Shown here piece by piece: positions 44,490 through 57,909 of a DNA stretch of 64,000 bases; the stretch's first letter is position 1; every line of letters starts with the position of its first letter. Origin of the DNA: Triops longicaudatus (lineage: Eukaryota > Arthropoda > Branchiopoda > Notostraca > Triopsidae); the NCBI GenBank assembly GCA_022885665.1, contig JAGQDJ010000260.1, forward strand, positions 868,001 to 932,000, in the 5' to 3' direction. Position numbers and translations under genes: made by a program. The notes beneath the pieces were generated by a model, which made no database searches, was not told the origin of the DNA, and was given only the letters and a program-made list of their open reading frames with translations.

Positions 44490-47400
44490 TGCACTCGTCT
44501 ACAGAATTCAAAATGCATAATTGGGTTAAACACACCACGCGCAGAGAACTTGTAAATCACGGAAAGACACCGGAACGTTATACCAACTCATATACATGAA
44601 GTAGCATCATAAATCACAGGTTTCCGCTATGTTCAACGGACTTTTCTTCCTTGAAGGGCATTTTCTTAACAATGAGCAGTAACTGCACACGCGTGGCCTG
44701 ACCATTTGTTATGAGACCAAAAACGTGCCTTTACTGAAAAACCTCCTTCACAGGAAACGTAACTGACCGCACGTAATTTAACACGGTCCTCAGCGACCGT
44801 TCTTTGACGATTTTCTTACTTTTATGGAACCTCCCACCTGTTGCATAAAATCTCGGCTAATTGGAACACTTAATGATCATCAAAGCTTGGAAATTGGACC
44901 GACGAACATTTTTCGAATGTTTCTGGATACTTTTCGCTTGTTCATATTAGCCTAACTTGGTTAAAAGTTTCTTTCCCTAGTAGCACACGTCTTTAAAATG
45001 CATTTTATAAGTCTTATATAAGTCTATCAACATCTAGACACCTTTTAATGTCTTTTAGACAGTGTTTCAACTGAAACTTTAGTGCCTATTTTACTACCTT
45101 ATGAAAATAAACATGTTGACGGAGATAAGCATCACATGCGAAGTTCATTCGAACATAATGGGTTTAAATCATAATTATTGCTAAAGTTGGAGTATAAGGC
45201 ATGAAAACATTCGTGTAGAAGTGTAGTTATTGCAACAATGAAACCTTTATCGTTACCTGAGATGGCAGGTCAACGCCATTGCGTTTCCATGCTAAGATTG
45301 CTTAGTAACGTCACGCACAATAATCAAATGTAATATACTGCACTGCAAGCAACTCAAAGATGCTTGGAAACTCATCCGTTGCAACTCCACTGCACCTGGC
45401 TGCACATGTACTCGAGAATGAAGACACTTCCGGGGCACAGAGTTAAATCACCTTTACCCGTCTTCCCACCCTCTGCTCTTCTTCCCTTCTCTTCTTTCCA
45501 AATCTACCACGAAAGAAACACCAGATATCCGTCTGTTACGGTATCACGGCGACTGTAAGGTAACACAATATCACAAAATTGTGTGTTGAGTTACGCGGCG
45601 CGTGGCTAAGGGTTACACTGCAATAATGAAAACTTGATTCCACCGACGTCCAAATTCCTCACAAATTTCCATACAATTCCAATGAAAGTGGACATTAATT
45701 CCGAGCCACTAGCGAACACAGACACGAATTCATGGGTGATTCAGATATAAATGCTACTATGGCTGTGTATCGAGCGTGGGGCACGACTCAAAGCGAACAA
45801 CAGCCCGCCTCTTTTGTTCGCCGTTCAATAAATTGGCTTCACGACACATTTGTCTAATGCACTTCACTTGTCATTCTAAGAAAAGCTTTACGTTATGAAA
45901 AGTAAAGTCCGTTATGAGCTTTAAACGTTTGGATACGATTTAGAAGCGCCTAAAATGTTAAAAAAGATTCCCGTAAATAAAATTGGTAAAATATTGTTGG
46001 GTTTCAATGAAGCGTTCTAAGGTTCGTTATAAACTGAACTGTCTCCAACGGACGCGCCGGAAAAAGGGGGGAAACGGATGAGAGGGGAAGTGAAGCGAAC
46101 TTACAAATACGGACAACAACTAGTTCTCAACCGCCGCCCCCTCACCTCGTATACTTGTGACTACCAACTTACCTTTGTGCCAACTGTTCCACCTGTTCCG
46201 GAAGTCACGTGATGGTCGTAAGACAGGATATGGTTACTACGTTGGGCTTCAGGATCCTCAAAAGTGAGGACAAGAAAAATAGCCTATCACGAAAGCTACA
46301 TAGCCTCGAAACGTGAAGAAAAGAAGGGTATCAGTTAACACACACACACACACACAAAAAGAAGAAAAAAAAAAGAAAAGAAAAAAAATCAGACCCTTAT
46401 TAAGTCATAAAGTAGCGGTTGATCGCAGCCCCGAAGGTAAAACTTAGAAAACGAACACAGTTTTCTCTTCCAACCACAGCTTTTAAGAGGCTAGTACCGT
46501 CAGCCTTCTAACCTTTGACCTCTGAAGGAAGGATGTGGTCTTGTACCAACATAGACTTACTCTATGTTTGGCATAATGACTCCAAAATGAATTGGAATGT
46601 AACTAATTCGTAAAACATTGGTACACATTCATGGTGTCAATTCAAGTGGACAATGTTAATTCAAAATGTATATATTAAAAATTATACAAAATTTACGTAT
46701 TTATTGATTGTAAATAAAATGTACGCAATAGTTATGTCAGCAACGTCCTCTCGTTTTCGAAAACCGCGCGTTGTTTTAAATTTTCGTAACGAAAGCTTTA
46801 CTGTGGGCTAGAAATAAATAAATAATAGGAAAAAAGACACGAATGCAAGCAATATAAAGCGGGTCGACTACATTTGCAATTTACGATTCTGAAAGAAACA
46901 CGGATTACCACTGCGAAAATGCGTATTGATATTTCGACTTACTATATCGATTCATACCTTCTAACCAATCACCTCTCTGTTCTACTTGATGCATCTGACC
47001 GACCAATCAGCTATCTGTCCTACAGTAGGAGCTTCCTTTTGCTTCTCTTTTCTTAGGACAGGTCATTGCACAGACCTGTTCCTTCTGTCTCTATGCGGTT
47101 ACGTCACATTCAACGCCACCTATTCTTTCCGCCTCGGCATGGCGAAACTTTGTTCTGCGACCTTGGTCAATTTCATTGTTAGCCAACAGACTAGTATTCA
47201 GAACATTGATTGTCTTGACAGTTTCCTAAACGTGTACCGTTGCACGTTACCTTGCATACGACACACCTTGCCAACTGGTCTTTCTGAATTACAGTACAAT
47301 AAATTGTATAAAGTTTAGTTTTCCTTGAAAACGCGCATGCTGAACGATTATGGGAAACTGAAGTCCAGAAACACTTTTTGGTCTCCAAAGATAATTAGGA

Positions 47401-47619
47401 GGGTCTGAGGATCTGTGAGAAGGGATGAAACGGTCTTTTCTTGTATTGCGAAAGTGACCTTTAGTCCTAATGAAAGTCCAATCACCAACGGCATCGTCAC
47501 CAACAGTGTGCAAACAAAACACGAACAAAGCTGGTACTCGAAAAACAAGTTCTTCAATGTCCTTCGTCGTGCCGTGATCGGTGGAACGTTCATTTGGCAA
47601 AGGAAAAAAAGTAGTAAAC
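44490..47619. other. About 3.1 kb with no recognised gene
   Basis: Upstream of both the cadherin (-) and the oxygenase (+). Open frames (for example 45364-45558, 46986-47318) have no family features. It holds a CA microsatellite followed by an A-rich tract. Promoters of both genes must lie here, but no TATA box is convincing. Confidence 0.4.
46339..46389. repeat. (CA)9 microsatellite followed by A/G-rich tract
   Basis: Nine CA units (46339-46356) followed by about 33 nt of A with scattered G. Confidence 0.9.
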
Positions 47620-49427
47620 ATGAAAATCCCGGTAGTTGACCTGGGCGAGTTAAGTGCGAATCCTTTTCCTGTCCATTTCCTTCAGTTTTTGAATCAATTA
47701 TTTTATTTCGCTTGTTTTAGGTATAGCGAATCCGAACGAAACGTCCGGAAAAGAAATAGAACGCTTAGCGAAGGAACTAGATGACGCATTTTCACACATT
47801 GGGTTTGTTTATGTGAAGAATCACGGAATTCCTCAAGAGCTGGTAAATATTAATCCAAAATAGCCTTAATTTTAGACTTACGGACGATTAGAAACGTGCA
47901 AATCTTCTTGCGAAAAAATAATCTAACCGACGTTTTTCTAGCACAGAGATCTCAAGAAAGTACTATTAAAAGTATTTAAAATACTTTTAAAAATCGTATA
48001 AAATATATGCCGAAACAAACTATCCCACTATAATGGACGCACATTTTCAATTACTCAACGAATCCTTACACAATCATTTAACAGTCTAAGACAAAAATAA
48101 CGCCAAATCGTAACTTTTTCAGTTTCCGATTTTTCGTTTTGCCAACACAGTACCAAAGAGTTTTATGACCATAAATACCCTGTTTTACTTTTACGTGGAA
48201 CTTGACTAAGAAATCACGATTTGAATGCTACTGAGGCATTACTTACGTTGTTTTTTTTTCTTTTCGTTTCTTTTATAGATAGACAGACTTTTCAACACAG
48301 CGTTGGAGTTTTTCTCTTTACCTGCGGATAAAAAACTCGCCTACTCTCGCAAACTTGGCTACAACGGTTATGTTCATCCAGGACGGGAAATGTACGTTTT
48401 GCAAATATTTCCTAAATCCATAAATTTTCCATCTTCTCCTTTCATACAGCTTAGAAGGCACAAATCGCAAAGAAATTCGCGAATCGTACGATATAATGTC
48501 GGTCGACGGAAGTTTCCCCGACGAAGAGGTACCGAACTTCCGGTTAACAATAAAAGAAATTTACCCACAACTACTCGAGTTGACAAATCGCTTGCTACAT
48601 GTTTTGGCAAACTCACTAGGCAAGTATTTTTTTCTTATTTTTAGTTTACTTAGTTTTTTTCGGTCCTCACTTAAAGGTATAAATAACCCCGAGCCAATAT
48701 TGAGACGCGTAGAAAATCGAATAAGTATGAATGAAAAAATCACAAATAAAGCATTGAACTAGAGACTCTTAGGATTAAAAAGAAGTAAATATCTAACATT
48801 GTTTTTTGTTCGTTTCACAGGACTGGAAGATAAAGATTTTTTCGTAAAGAATCACACCAAAATGGGTCATAACGATATTTCGAATTCCACTACACTAAGG
48901 TGCTTGTTTTACCCGCCTTTAAATGGCGACGAAATTCAGCCAGGAGTCGAACGGTGTGGTGCTCACAGTGACTACGGAACGGTCACTTTTCTTCTTCAGG
49001 ACGAAATGGGTGGTTTGGAGGTATACTTCATATACAAGTGTTGTATATTTTAAAACCCGTTTTTGGATAAAAGGTCATGTCTGATAAGCAGTGGGTGCCC
49101 GCGGACTCCATTCCGGGTACAATTTTGGTCAACGTGGGTGATTTATTACAATTTTGGACATCGGACCGTTATCCTGCAACAGTAACGCAAAAAAAAAAAA
49201 CAAAAAAAAAAATATAACTTACGGACCACAAAATTGTGATTTAGGTACACAGAGTGCGAGTTCCCGAAGAAGAAATTCGGAGAAGAACTAGTCGCCAATC
49301 TTTCGCGTTCTTCGTGCACCCAAATGACGCGTTTATCGTGAAGCCATTGGACGGATCGGATAAATATCCTGCAATAAGCGCTCTGGAGCATCTACAAAAT
49401 CGTTTTGCGAGCACTTACAAATATTAG
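47620..49427 (+). CDS. 2-oxoglutarate/Fe(II)-dependent oxygenase, isopenicillin-N-synthase-like fold
   Basis: Seven exons (47620-47653, 47721-47842, 48279-48391, 48450-48619, 48821-49020, 49074-49181, 49245-49427) give 309 residues. The N-terminal DIOX_N region reads MKIPVVDLGEL and HIGFVYVKNHGIP. The iron-binding HxD is in CGAHSDYGTVTFLLQDE (about residue 196), the distal His in PATVHRVRV (about 251), and the 2-oxoglutarate-binding Arg/Ser in TSRQSFAFF. All three elements of the family active site are present, so it should be an active oxygenase. The substrate is unknown. The intron after exon 4 starts with GC, not GT (AG|GCAAGT); only that donor keeps the frame. Confidence 0.92.
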
Positions 49428-52400
49428 TAATGGCTGGCCTAATGAGCCAGATTACGTCAAGGAAATGTCGTCACGTAATAATGGCTGGATGGTTTGCCGT
49501 ACGTTATACAAAATAGAAGTTACAACAAAAGTTTATTTCGTTTTTTGTGTCTCGGGTCATTAATGGAACCAGGAGTGTACCTTACGTCGTAATCTTGTCG
49601 TTTCGAAGTCCATTGTGTAATGAAAAATAGGAAATACAATGTAGATAAAAACATGAAATAAAAATGTTAAAAAGATATATAAGAAAAACATACGCTAGAT
49701 GGAATAATTTCGATTAGTAAAAGAGATAAATAATATTGCTATTAAGTGTTATTCACTTCACGTTTAATTAAAGAACAGAGTTTTTACGAACACGAAGCTG
49801 CTCCTCACTTTTTCGAGCTGGTTTCAATATTTTGTTTTCCGTCATTTGGAAAAACAAGTGTCATCTAGTGACGGTTAGTTGTACTGCTTGATAGATTTGT
49901 ACCCGCATGGTGAAGGAACACATGCTTAGACATTTTCAACGGCAATGTCTTGCACTTCTCAAGAACCGTATTAAAGCAGAGACAAAAGCAAGCAACTTGA
50001 GACGGATTCTTCCAATCAGTCCCAGACATGGAAACCAAGGCTGATATGTAAAAGGTAAAAAGATCGAAGATTTAGGTAACCTAGAGTGCTTTCTAGAGCT
50101 ATTAACTGAACAAAACCTATTAATACATGCTTGAAATATAAGTTCAGGCAGACAGTATATTTTTTAGTATTTTCTCCCGATTTTTAAGCCAACTTTTTCA
50201 TGTTTCGGAAAGGGATCAGGAACGAATTAAAATTATTTCCATTGAATCTTATGGGAAAATAGCGATTCTTATAACGAACGCCTCTTACGCCGAATGCCGT
50301 CCAAGGAACGGATTAGGTTCGTTAAACGGGGTACCGCTATATCAATGGAATGTCAAGAGGTTTTAATTGGCTTAATATTTATTGCGTAGGAGAAAGTTAC
50401 ACAAAACGCCCTTTTTTATACAACGTGTAACAAGTATTGACCTTTAGGGGGATCGTAGAAAACTTTCACTTTTCGTTTCTTTCCCTCCCTCCATTCAAGT
50501 CGTTTGCTGTAGGGTATGCGTTATATATAAAAAGAAAACATTAAGTCGTACAACAACCTCGAGATTGGCATCCGTTGCGTTCTTGCCTCTTAGGCATACC
50601 CATATCCCAAGTAGAGCAGTTTAACATCCATTAAAGCACGCAGGAGAAAGTAGGTCCGTCCAATTCTCAGCATAAAAACGCACTCTCGCTTTCATTTTCA
50701 AAACGAATCACACATTCTGTATGAAAAAGAAATGGATTTTGTTACAAAGTACAATGAAACAGACAACACAACCTTGTTCTTCCCAAGGTTTTCCCATAAA
50801 GATCTAAATATGCATCCTCACCCAAATATCCTTGGAAATGGTGGTACGTTAAATTCAAAGATACACATATACGTCTATATCGAATTGACCATATGGTCTT
50901 GCAGGAAGACAGAAGCAGCTCAAAAAAAGCCCAGGAAGGTCATTCAATTTGGTATGGAAACTGGACCATGGCTAAGAAGAGCTGTGTCTCGTGTTTCTTA
51001 TTGAGAGCCGCTCTAGAAAGCTTCAACAGGAAGGAGGACCGCACAACTTTCGCTTATAGGTCAAGAACGACTTCTTGCTTCATCGCTTCATGTGTTCCTC
51101 GAGGATTCTCTCGTTTGGTGGTCGGAAAATAGATGTTAAGCTAGACGCGTGTGATTAAATGTTGCAGTGATCCACTGATGCATCCAATTTTCGAAGCGAA
51201 AGGAACACACAATAAAAGGAGAGTTTTTTTAAAAAAGAAGAAATCTCTTTATTCTTGAGGTTCAATTTAGTCTGGAAGTACTCTTTCTATAGTAGGCTAT
51301 CAAGTAATCAATCTGATCAGTAGACTCCAAAAAGGAGATAAAACGAAAACCGAAGAAATAAAGCCAACAAAGAAAATAGTGAAAGCCATAAGGTCAAATT
51401 TCGCGTGCTTGCATACGAATAAACGTATGCATTGGTAGTGATGCACGGGAAAGGAAATGGACCTTTACTGGTATTTCGAAACATTCTGTTCATCAGATCT
51501 AGTTTGGCTCATGACCTTCAACTATAGCGCCACAGAAGACAAAAAAAGCAGTGAGCTATTGTGCAAATTTGTTATATATCTTCCACATCTTTCTTAAACT
51601 AAAGTTAAAGATTTTATATTTAACGAATAATACTTAGAATTGAAGTTCAATAAATTTTAAACTTTCGACATCCTTAAAGAAATTATTGGATACAATTTCC
51701 CTTTCATTCTTTTTTATATTATTTCGCAGATGACGCTGCATTCTGTCGTTCCTTCGGTTTCAGAATCACGCTGCATCAAAATGCACGGAAAATTTTTAAG
51801 AATGTTTGTGTGACATTTCATTCAAAAACATATGGATTATCATGAGTAAAATCCCATAACTAGCCTAAATAGATAACTAGTAACGTTTTGAGAGTAAAAG
51901 TTTCGAGAGTATTTTTAACTAATAAATTTCAACAATCCTAATCGAGACCGTACTACAGGAAATGAGTTTGCTTCCACGATGTGAATTTAAAGAGATATTC
52001 CTGTCCTTCCGCACGAAGTAGAAATACAGGAAATGAGTTAGTACATTTTTTGTGAGCTTTGCGAAGACTGAAAAGGCAACACAGAAGTTTGGTGGTCACT
52101 TGGTCGGACAGTCGGCAAAACCGGTGCGCTCGTAACAGGTTTTGTCATGTCACACTGCCTCCCAAAAAAGAGAGCGAGCGAACGCAACGTAACTTCTAAG
52201 ATAAACGCCCCCTCAAGGCTTCGGCACCCAAGATTGTTGCGTCTGGTAGTGCCCGAGAACGTGCAGGGCGTGGTGCCTATATAAACCCCGCGCAGAGCTC
52301 GTCCAAGTATTCAAACCAGATCCATTCTTGCAAGGTGTGCTACCATAACAACAGGACTTGTGGTGCATAGTTTTCCGAAGCTCTAACGAACACCTTTAAT

Positions 52401-52433
52401 CCAGCGCACTTGCAAACACCAAAGATTGTGACC
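49428..52433. other. About 3 kb with no recognised gene; promoter of cuticle gene A at the right end
   Basis: AT-rich. A TATA-like TTATATATAAAAAG near 50521 and a small open frame at 50732 with a possible splice to 50904 could mark a short gene, but nothing confirms it. A 15-bp direct repeat (51954, 52025) lies upstream of the cuticle promoter. Confidence 0.4.
52278..52285 (+). promoter_or_regulatory. TATA box of cuticle protein gene A
   Basis: TATATAAA followed by CCCCGCG, 156 bp before the ATG. Transcription probably starts near 52310. A TATA promoter fits a strongly induced cuticle gene. Confidence 0.7.
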
Positions 52434-54746
52434 ATGATACCCAAAACACTGGTAAGTGCAATTTCTTTGAGTTCTAAAATTAATTATCAATGAATCGAAG
52501 ATGAATTATTTCACACCAAGCATGAAAGAACTCTTTCTTATCGGATCAACGCTTTTTTAAACGTATTTGCGTGATTAGTCGTCTTCAATATCCACTTCCG
52601 ATATGGATTTAATATGCACGCTACAAGCCAATTAAGAAGCGTGGCCTTCGCTAACTATACGAGTGTGCGCGGTGTGTAACATCCTTTCAGGAATATTATT
52701 TAAATTCATAGTAAGGGTACCGCCATGGTAACTTTCATTGTTGTCGAGTTCCGTATGCACAGACAAGCTTTTTACACAGATTTTCCCAAATTAAAAGTAC
52801 AGTACCTAACTGTATTAACATTACAGAGAAACAACTTGATTTAAGGACGTTATGAAGAAAAATCTTGTTTTTAGGTCATACTGCTGGTAGCAGCGGCGGT
52901 ATTAGATCTCACGTTAGCTCAAAGACCCATTACGCGCAACCGCGTAGCGTCGTCAGTGAACCGTGGTCGTTCTCGTACTCTCACAACTACAACCACCACT
53001 ACTACTACCACCACCACGCCTCCTCCTGCTATTATCCCAGAAGACGAGGAGACGGTCGAAATTGTTGAAGAAGAGATCATTGTTGAAGAAGAGCCGGCAC
53101 CCGTTACCGCTCCTCCACCGACTGTGCGTCGAGTCCCTGTGCCCCGCGTAACTGTGCCTGCTACGCCGGCACCCACTACCGCGGCTCGCCGTCCTACTAC
53201 CAACAACGTCCGCACCACTGCTGCCCAAGTCACTCCGAGTCCCTCAACTACCCGCGCGCGTCCCGTGGCCACGCAAGACCTTGAGGAAGACATTAAGAGC
53301 ACCAACGTAGTCGGCACCGTGCGCCGTTACAGCACTCTGAATGCTGACGGGTCTTTCACTTTCGGTTACGAAAATGAGGACGGATCCTTCAAAGAAGAAA
53401 CTCGCGGCGCTGACTGCGTCGTGCGCGGCAAATACGGCTACATCGACCCTGACGGTGTGCGTCGTGAGTTCACTTATGTCTCCGGCAACCCTTGCGACCC
53501 TAACGCCCGCGAGGAAGACGAAAGTAACGAAGACAACAGCCCCGTAAACATTCCCGCTCGCCGCCCTGTGGTCCAGGTCCAACAAAGTTCCGAAGAAGAG
53601 GACGACGAAGCTGCACTGCTCCAAAAGTTCAATGTCAATCCCCAACCCCCTCGCACGCAAACCAAGGCACCCGCTCGTAAAGTCGTTGTGAGCAAGAACC
53701 GCGTCCCTGCCGCGACCGCTGCCCCGCGTGTCCAACCCCAACGCCAACAGATCCAAGAAGAGACCTTCTTCGGCACTGCTACCCCGGCACCCACTCGCCA
53801 AACCACCGTGCCTCGTTCCGTTGCTCCTGCAGGCACCCCATCGAACCAATTCAACTTCGACGCTGAGGTAGCTCGCTTCAACTCTCAACCACAGCCCGCT
53901 CGTCCAGCCCCCGTCGCCCGCCCTGTTTTCTCCGACGAGGAGCGCGAAGAAGAAGAGCAACCTTCCCGTCCGCGGACCGGAACCCGAACCTTCACCAGCG
54001 AGCTCATCTTTGACCGCAACACCAACCAGTTCCAAAGCAACCTCGTCCAACGCATCCCTGACCAATCTGACATCGCCATCCGCGAAAAGCTCATCGGCTT
54101 TGTTCCAAGCACCTCTACCACCGAGGCCCCTATTCGCGTTGCTGCCACCACTGCCCAGCCTACCACCGCTGCACGTACCCAGCCCCCGGCTACCACTACC
54201 ACCACAGCGCGCCCTCGCGTCGCTGAGCCGGAGATCAACTTCAATTCATTCGGACCCTCTGCTGACCAGCTTCAGCGCCAACGTCAGCAACAACAACAAC
54301 AACAACAACAAAACGTCCTCAGGCAACAAGCCCAGCCCCAACCCCAAACCTTCTTCGCTAACCAACCTCAACAAACCCAACCTGCCTTTCCCTCCCAGCA
54401 GTTCGCCCCGAACAACGCGTTCCCTGTCCAAGACCACCGCTTCGCCCAACCCCAGTTCAACAACTTCGGAGGCAACCCCTTCGCAGCACAGCAAACGCCA
54501 CCTGCCGGCGGATTCCCTGGGGCATTTGGTGCATCGCCATCGCAGCCACAGGCGACTTTCTTCCCTAACCAGCAGTTTCCACAGCAGCAGCCCCAGCCAC
54601 AGCGATTCGCACCAAGCGCGTTTTCTGCCCCCGCTCCGGCACCAGTCAGGACGCAAAGCGCCCCGGTTAGGCCGGCGCAGCCTCGGCCAGCCGTCGATCC
54701 CAATACTTTCGCTTCTGGTCAAATCGATGCCTTCTTAAGCGGTTAA
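52434..54746 (+). CDS. CPR-A: large Rebers-Riddiford cuticle protein with Thr, Pro and Gln-rich regions
   Basis: Two exons (52434-52451, 52875-54746) give 629 residues. The first six codons are a separate exon and the rest of the signal peptide (VILLVAAAVLDLTLAQ) follows. A run of twelve Thr codons and an acidic Glu/Val segment precede the chitin-binding RR domain at about residues 160-215 (DGSFTFGYENEDGSFKEETR, GKYGYIDPDGVRREFTYVSG). The RR domain contains two Cys, in GADCVV and GNPCDP. After it come about 400 residues rich in Pro, Ala, Thr and Gln, including a Gln run. It is a structural protein of the exoskeleton. Codons are strongly GC-rich at third positions compared with neighbouring genes, consistent with high expression. 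Confidence 0.95.
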
Positions 54747-57700
54747 GTAAAAACGGGGAAAGAAGATGAGAAGCAACTGTAAACAAATAAGATTCATCCC
54801 CTTTTCGTAACATCGACTCTGAAAGAAATTTTGCCACCCTCTTCACCCTTTTTCCTGGAATTTTACGGTTTGTGACGTGAATTATGTAAATTTGTGTTAA
54901 AGAGAAAGTGTATGTGTGTGCATTTTAATATAAACATTTTGCATATATACGCGCCCTTTCGTTAAGTCATTTTTACTATTAGCTATGCTTTACTGGAGTC
55001 TAGCTTGGTAATATAAAAAGTTTTTTCTCTGTGTGGGGAAGTAAGTTAGAAACGAGTTCATTCAAAGAAACCAGAAAAAAAATAGAAAAACATCAGCTTC
55101 ATTTTTCTCCTTACGGGGTTCCCTACATATGGAAAATTAGGATGGAAATATTCAGTCTTGAATAGCTTACGGGGACATGTGAATTCTTTTTCTGGTTGGT
55201 GCTTTCTAAATTAAAGAAACGACGTGGAGTAGAACCACAAGATAACGCAATTCCTTGATAAATGACCAAGTCCGAAGGTTATGGGAATAAGATTATGATC
55301 CGGACGAGTAAACATTAAAGCGAACGAAACCTGTTGAATTACTTGCTCCATAACCCGAAACCAGAAAACGAAGACTTTCACTTTCTGTTTCACGCTAAGT
55401 ATAGTCACCGATTGTAGCAAATAAACAGGTAGTTTGTATTGTTATTTTCACAGCCGATCGAATTCGTTGAATTATTAATTCAGCCTCTTATTAGGCCTAC
55501 TAATTTTTCTCGTATTAGAAATCTTCCAGTTAAAACCTTAACGCTTACAACAGTTTCAAATCTTTGTCCTAAAAACAAAGTAAAAATTATTTTTTAATAA
55601 ACAGATTTGGATGAGCACATTTTCGCAGATTTCACACAAACATGCAGTCACCGGAATGTACACAGTGAAATTAATTAATTACATGATTACATTAGAAGTA
55701 ATTATATGTGCGAAACGTAGAACTAAAATTAAAATTCAAACTTCTAAAATGGAATACAGATTAGCTTTACTGGGCGTGATCAGCATTTGCAATTATCTTA
55801 TGTAGTCTGATGCGTCGTTTTGTGATAATCTGTATTTTTTATTTTTATGATCATCTTAGTTTTTTCCGCCTTCGTGCCTTCCATTGCAACTGACGATACT
55901 ATAAAAAAAATCTGCCTAAGAAAACAAGCAACTTTCACTTCGGGCTCACGTGAGCCACGTTTAGCTAAATTATGAAAGCCTTCGACTCGAACCAGAGCAG
56001 AAACGCATAAAAAAAAAGTCATAAACCATTTCCTAGGAGCTAGTAACATTCATTTGTCACATTTTAATTACCTGCAAAACCTTATGTGGAAATCTTATAC
56101 GGAACCTTATATGGGATTCCTTCATACAAAAAATCGGACTTTTTCATTTTACAAATCTGTTTACGTTTATGTAAAAACTTCGCTTTCTAAACCGAACCAG
56201 ATTAAAGAAAGCAAACAGCACCACTGAAACAAGTTCCTAGGCCTTAAAATAATGCAAAATTATACGTTTCTACCTTCGAAAATCGTAATCATTCGTTGTG
56301 ATATCTGTCAGCAATTTTTCTTTCGCGCTTCCTGGAATTTAACACTCCATGAAAGAATAAGCCTCGTAACCAAGTTGAAGTCTCTGTAATCATTCCTTAA
56401 ATCTACTGATCTTCTATTAAGGCTTGGTGTGTCAAACCGAAAGAACTTTTTAGTACTTGAATTACAACATTAAAGGCCAGCACCAAAGGTAAGACACGCC
56501 CATGATTGCATTCCCAAACGGAGACGAGCTGAACATGCAGTTCAAGGGATTCGTCCTAAAATTCACCAATATTATAAATTATAAAAACTGGTCCACGGAA
56601 ACCTGTCATCCTTCAGAGAAAGAAAGGGAGAGGATGACCATGAGTCCATGAATTACAAAAAAAAAAAAACTTACCGGTTCCTCCTCTTTCCCAAACTCTG
56701 AAATCATCTCAAGGTTGTTGGAACCAGCTTATCTGAACTGTTACAATTTCCTTCCCTTTCCCAATCTACGTTATTCATCCTTGTCAAGGTAAGGAACCCT
56801 ACCACCAAATCTAGCAAACAAGACTGGCATTGACCCCATTCTCTCTTCAAGAAGAACCAAAATCTCTTTGTGTCGGGCAGTTCACTTCCGCCACACCCGA
56901 ACAAGGAACACATTTCCTAACCGCACTAGTTACCACTATCCAACTGCACGATACACAAGGACCATTAGCAGACATCTAGAACGAAAAATAGGAAAGATTA
57001 ACCAGAAATATGAACAATGCAGAGTACCTCGTCAGAAACACAGTTAAAATTTTTTGATTAAAACAGTAAGAAACTGGCAGTATACTGCACGACACTGAAA
57101 CAATGAAATTTTTTCTCTCCCGAAAACCACACTAAAGAATATTCGCGTACGCAGGAAAGCCGTTTGCTCAGTGTAATGTAATCAGCAGGCCATAGATGTC
57201 ACTATAGTAGTTTTCACTAAAAGAGACTATAAGGCCGTAACTTCGCGCTACGAAATGCAATTTCAGGATTACGCGCCACCCATTAGAAATTAAAAGGAAA
57301 TAATGCACAAGTTGTTAAATTGTTCATATTTAGAGTCAAGCACTTAGTTAATTGTAATCGGGATTAAAATTAGAGCCCGATAGACGTAGAGTTTAAACCA
57401 GAACTGTAGTAGAAACCTGAAAGAAATGCGAGGCGAATTTCAACGGTGGCTATGTAAAATTCAGTAAAATAGGTTAGTTAAATAAGGTAAATTTAGTTAT
57501 AGAATGTTATTAAATTTAAGGCTAAAGAAAGAAAAATAATCCAAAGACGAACTGGAAAGGAACTCGGAAGTGAACCACACCCTGAGCTTGACATACCCAA
57601 GGCGTGTACCCGTACCTTCGTACATGGATCAGCTTGTCCTTAGGGCCATTATCAAGACAGGGAAGTTGACTTTTTTAGAGGTTAGCTCCAAGTTCTTGCT

Positions 57701-57909
57701 GCTGTTCTAGCCACAGCCCAATTTCCGGAAGGCATCGCAAACTTTGGGGAAGTGAACTGGAGATTCATGTAATGTACCAGTACCAAGTTATCAGAGCCAG
57801 AGTATAAAAGAAGACTGATCCGCAGTCATCGACATCATCCACCATCCAGCGTTCAATCCAACAACATCATTTGGTTTCATCCATCTTTGGATAATCCTTA
57901 GCTTAAGAA
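54747..57909. other. About 3.2 kb with no recognised gene
   Basis: Between cuticle genes A and B. AT-rich, open frames unconvincing. The TATA box of gene B is listed separately. Confidence 0.4.
57803..57810 (+). promoter_or_regulatory. TATA box of cuticle protein gene B
   Basis: TATAAAAG about 107 bp before the start codon, with a probable initiator near 57830. Confidence 0.7.

Noticed and set aside
53244..54722. Long antisense open frames across cuticle gene A (53244-54065, 53885-54244, 54246-54722)
   Set aside because: They mirror the GC-rich codon pattern of the sense gene and give repetitive Val/Gly/Leu or Arg-rich chains with no domain.
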